Source: Fodinisporobacter ferrooxydans (GTDB lineage Bacteria > Bacillota > Bacilli > Tumebacillales > MYW30-H2). From it: a stretch of 64,000 nucleotides of DNA. The stretch covers positions 1,272,501-1,336,500 of the forward strand of contig NZ_CP089291.1 of NCBI RefSeq assembly GCF_022818495.1. Direction: 5' to 3'. This document shows, one piece after another, positions 62,563-64,000 of this stretch; the stretch's first letter is position 1; each line of letters starts with the position of its first letter. The translations under genes were made by a program, and so were the position numbers. Below the pieces are notes generated by a model, which had not been told where the DNA came from, ran no database searches, and saw only the letters and a list, made by a program, of their open reading frames with translations.

Positions 62563-64000
<1,438 letters not shown>

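Overview
This window is a contiguous stretch of a low-to-moderate GC, endospore-forming Bacillota (Bacilli) chromosome. Gene content and order closely follow the Bacillus subtilis yaaO-to-lysS region downstream of an rRNA operon. Sporulation genes (yabG, sspF, spoVG, fin, spoVT, a spoVB-like flippase, yabP, yabQ, spoIIE, cmpA) place it among spore formers. The frequent TTG/GTG starts, the cyanophycin genes and several departures from the Bacillus order suggest a deeper Bacilli lineage (Alicyclobacillaceae-like is my guess, not proven).

Layout. 1-550: the end of an rRNA operon, with three tandem copies of a ~120-bp structured repeat followed by 5S rRNA and its terminator. 687-2222 (minus): an ACT-domain malic enzyme. 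2354-9270: PLP decarboxylase, tmk, darA, yaaR, holB, ricT, yabA, yabB, rsmI. 9336-9681 (minus): abrB with Spo0A-box-like sites. 9718-15557: T-box leader, metG, tatD, rnmV, rsmA, then a DHH phosphoesterase absent from B. subtilis at this place. 15652-16446 (minus): a glycosyltransferase. 16615-26517: yabG, veg, sspF, the cyanophycin pair cphB-cphA, a membrane-anchored MltG-N-like protein, ispE, purR, ridA, a minus-strand YlbF-family gene, spoVG. 26778-43566: glmU, prs, ctc, pth, fin, mfd, a PrsA-like lipoprotein, spoVT, spoVB-like, mazG, hup, rqcP, yabP, yabQ, divIC, an S1 protein, a DUF2759-like small protein, then cmpA and comEB on the minus strand. 44010-54996: spoIIE, yabS, yabT, a split ThrE exporter, tilS, hpt, ftsH, an HD-GYP protein. 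55139-64000: nadC, coaX, hslO, cysK, folP-folB-folK-yazB, dusB, greA and the 5' part of lysS.

How it works together. The genes fall into the usual Bacillota housekeeping clusters: replication and repair (tmk, holB, yabA, mfd, mazG, hup), RNA maturation and translation (rnmV, rsmA, rsmI, metG, pth, tilS, dusB, lysS), cell envelope and division (glmU, ispE, divIC, ftsH) and sporulation control. The regulatory DNA agrees with this: a sigma-H promoter ahead of spoVG, a 21-bp-spaced Spo0A-type promoter ahead of spoIIE, tandem 0A-like boxes just downstream of the abrB promoter, twin strong promoters ahead of veg, and a T-box ahead of metG. Two subunits of a possible RicT/YlbF complex are encoded in the window.

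The least ordinary items are the tandem repeat before 5S rRNA, cyanophycin genes inside a sporulation neighbourhood, the perfect inverted repeat spanning the spoIIE promoter and start codon, the strong promoter that runs directly into a terminator ahead of greA, and a RicT lacking its usual C-terminus. I found no CRISPR array, intact transposase, prophage or obvious new defence system.
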